From NCBI GenBank assembly GCA_017537495.1, contig JAFYKS010000331.1:1-5566 (forward strand): a DNA stretch of 5,566 nucleotides, written 5' to 3'. Position numbers and translations under genes: made by a program. The notes below the pieces were generated by a model. The model was not told where the DNA came from. It saw only the letters and a program-made list of their open reading frames with translations, and did no database searches. The DNA is from Bacillota bacterium (GTDB lineage: Bacteria; Bacillota; Clostridia; Peptostreptococcales; Anaerovoracaceae). Shown here one piece after another: positions 5,157 through 5,566 of this stretch (positions are counted from its first letter, which is position 1; each line of letters begins with the position of its first letter).

Positions 5157-5299
5157 AAGCGAGCCTCGAAATCTTGATTTCGCTTAGGCGAGCTTATGCA
5201 AAGATTCCCCAGGGCGGCCCGACTGAATGGAGGGGCGAACTGGCCAGGAATCGATTGCTGAACAAATATCGAATTAAACGCCCTGAGGGGCGTTTTTTT
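5156..5299 (+). ncRNA. Candidate structured small RNA, family not recognised
   Basis: This stretch has no convincing protein frame but dense pairing. Hairpin 1 is TAAGC (5156-5160) with GCTTA (5192-5196), a GA/GA tandem mismatch, GCCT (5163-5166) with AGGC (5186-5189), then CGAAATC (5167-5173) with GATTTCG (5176-5182). Hairpin 2 is GCAA (5198-5201) with TTGC (5255-5258), GATTCC (5203-5208) with GGAATC (5247-5252), CCAG (5209-5212) with CTGG (5240-5243), and GCCC (5217-5220) with GGGC (5233-5236). A third hairpin with a T-run ends it. The core at 5207-5248 is clearly GC-richer than its surroundings. Tandem GA mismatches and the T-run favour the + strand. The downstream gene is convergent, so it is not an ordinary riboswitch leader. 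I see no strong promoter; it may come from rpmF read-through. It does not show the signature motifs I know for tmRNA, RNase P, SRP or lysine riboswitch RNAs. Confidence 0.45.
5276..5299 (+). terminator. Intrinsic terminator between the RNA candidate and convergent dapA
   Basis: AAACGCCC (5276-5283) pairs with GGGCGTTT (5288-5295) around a TGAG loop, followed by a T-run to 5299. The T-run faces the + strand, so it would stop rightward transcription. The dapA stop codon lies in the same T-run on the other strand. Read leftward, the stem is followed by TTTAATT, so it may also serve dapA as a weaker bidirectional terminator. Confidence 0.85.
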
Positions 5300-5566
5300 A
5301 TTTGCTTACCAGATCATAATTACGCATCTGGTCATAGAGCATATATCGGGTTTGGTTGGTTGGAGGACAGAGTGGTAACCGATATTCCAGTTCGCACATT
5401 CCCATGATATTAAGAGCTGCTTTCAGTGGTATTGGGTTTATCTCAGCAAAGATTGCATCAATCAGCGGTTTCAGCCGGATTTGCTCGGCTGCTGCTTCTT
5501 TTATATCGCCTCTCAGCCAGGCGTGAAGCATTTCGGAATAACATTTCGGTATTATGTTTGATACGG
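5298..5566 (-). CDS. dapA: 4-hydroxy-tetrahydrodipicolinate synthase DapA, C-terminal part
   Basis: This minus-strand frame enters from the right edge; 88 residues are visible, ending in TAA (5298-5300). DapA condenses pyruvate with aspartate semialdehyde, the first step committed to diaminopimelate and lysine. It also supplies dipicolinate in spore formers. The visible part carries VSNIIPK near the edge and then FAEINPIPLKAALNIMG, which matches the conserved NPIPVKAAL segment. It is followed by YRLPLCPPT, the family's RLPL motif, and about 20 further residues to the stop. These suit DapA better than related aldolases such as N-acetylneuraminate lyase. The Schiff-base lysine and catalytic tyrosines lie outside the window. 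The gene is convergent with rpmF and so belongs to another transcription unit. Confidence 0.9.
   Translation of the reverse strand, partial: VSNIIPKCYSEMLHAWLRGDIKEAAAEQIRLKPLIDAIFAEINPIPLKAALNIMGMCELEYRLPLCPPTNQTRYMLYDQMRNYDLVSK

Noticed and set aside
5198..5275. Lysine riboswitch, suggested by GAGGGGCGAAC near dapA
   Set aside because: It is too short, lacks the other conserved lysine-box segments, and lies at the 3' end of a convergent dapA instead of in its leader.
5156..5299. tRNA, tmRNA, RNase P or SRP RNA
   Set aside because: No acceptor/T-loop pattern with GTTCGA, no GAGGAAAGTCC, and no GGAAGGAAGCAG-type SRP loop could be found on either strand.
5174..5407. Open frame of 77 codons on the + strand
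   Set aside because: It has no ribosome site, starts in the loop of hairpin 1, and runs through a strong terminator and the antisense of dapA.
1..5566. CRISPR array, insertion sequence, phage or defence genes
   Set aside because: There are no regularly spaced direct repeats, no transposase-like frames and no target-site duplications. Gene content is conserved core chromosome.

Overview
The window looks like a chromosomal core segment from a low- to mid-GC Firmicute, most likely an anaerobic member of the Clostridia. The evidence is gene content and order. An rsmD tail, coaD, a soluble coiled-coil gene, ylbJ (spoVV-like), tmcAL, ackA and rpmF run in one direction, which is a Clostridia-style version of the Bacillus ylbH-ylbI-ylbJ-ylbM-ylbN-rpmF neighbourhood. 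The Shine-Dalgarno sites and promoters also fit: GGAGG, TTGACA/TATAAT and extended -10 motifs. A spoVV-type gene hints at endospore ancestry. The genus cannot be named from this window.

Layout. Bases 1-96 are the 3' end of a gene whose C-terminus fits RsmD. A promoter with an internal inverted repeat (100-128) leads into coaD (166-657). One base after the coaD stop comes a charged coiled-coil gene of unknown role (659-1207). That pair ends at a strong intrinsic terminator (1252-1307), which sits at the apex of an unusually long imperfect palindrome (1198-1361). Next is a short ylbJ-type membrane protein gene (about 1383-2285) with no visible ribosome binding site. It is followed by tmcAL (2316-3509), ackA (3597-4799) and rpmF (4904-5083). 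Each of these three has its own recognisable promoter; those of ackA and rpmF are near consensus. rpmF ends at a clear terminator (5118-5156).

From 5156 to 5299 there is no convincing protein gene. This stretch can fold into two elaborate hairpins followed by a third hairpin with a T-run, so it looks like a small structured RNA on the + strand that I cannot assign to a family. The right edge (5298-5566) is the 3' end of a convergent dapA on the minus strand, whose stop codon lies in the T-run of that last terminator.

How the genes fit together. Most are housekeeping: 16S rRNA methylation, CoA synthesis, tRNA-Met acetylation, acetate/ATP metabolism, ribosomal protein L32 and the diaminopimelate/lysine branch. 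Two themes are worth noting. TmcAL and AckA both activate acetate with ATP and are adjacent. A SpoVV-like putative dipicolinate transporter gene lies about 3 kb from dapA, which feeds the dipicolinate pathway. The usual yceD/DUF177 gene before rpmF is absent, and so is pta beside ackA. No insertion sequence, CRISPR array, tRNA or defence gene was seen. The least explained items are the structured RNA candidate and the long palindrome.
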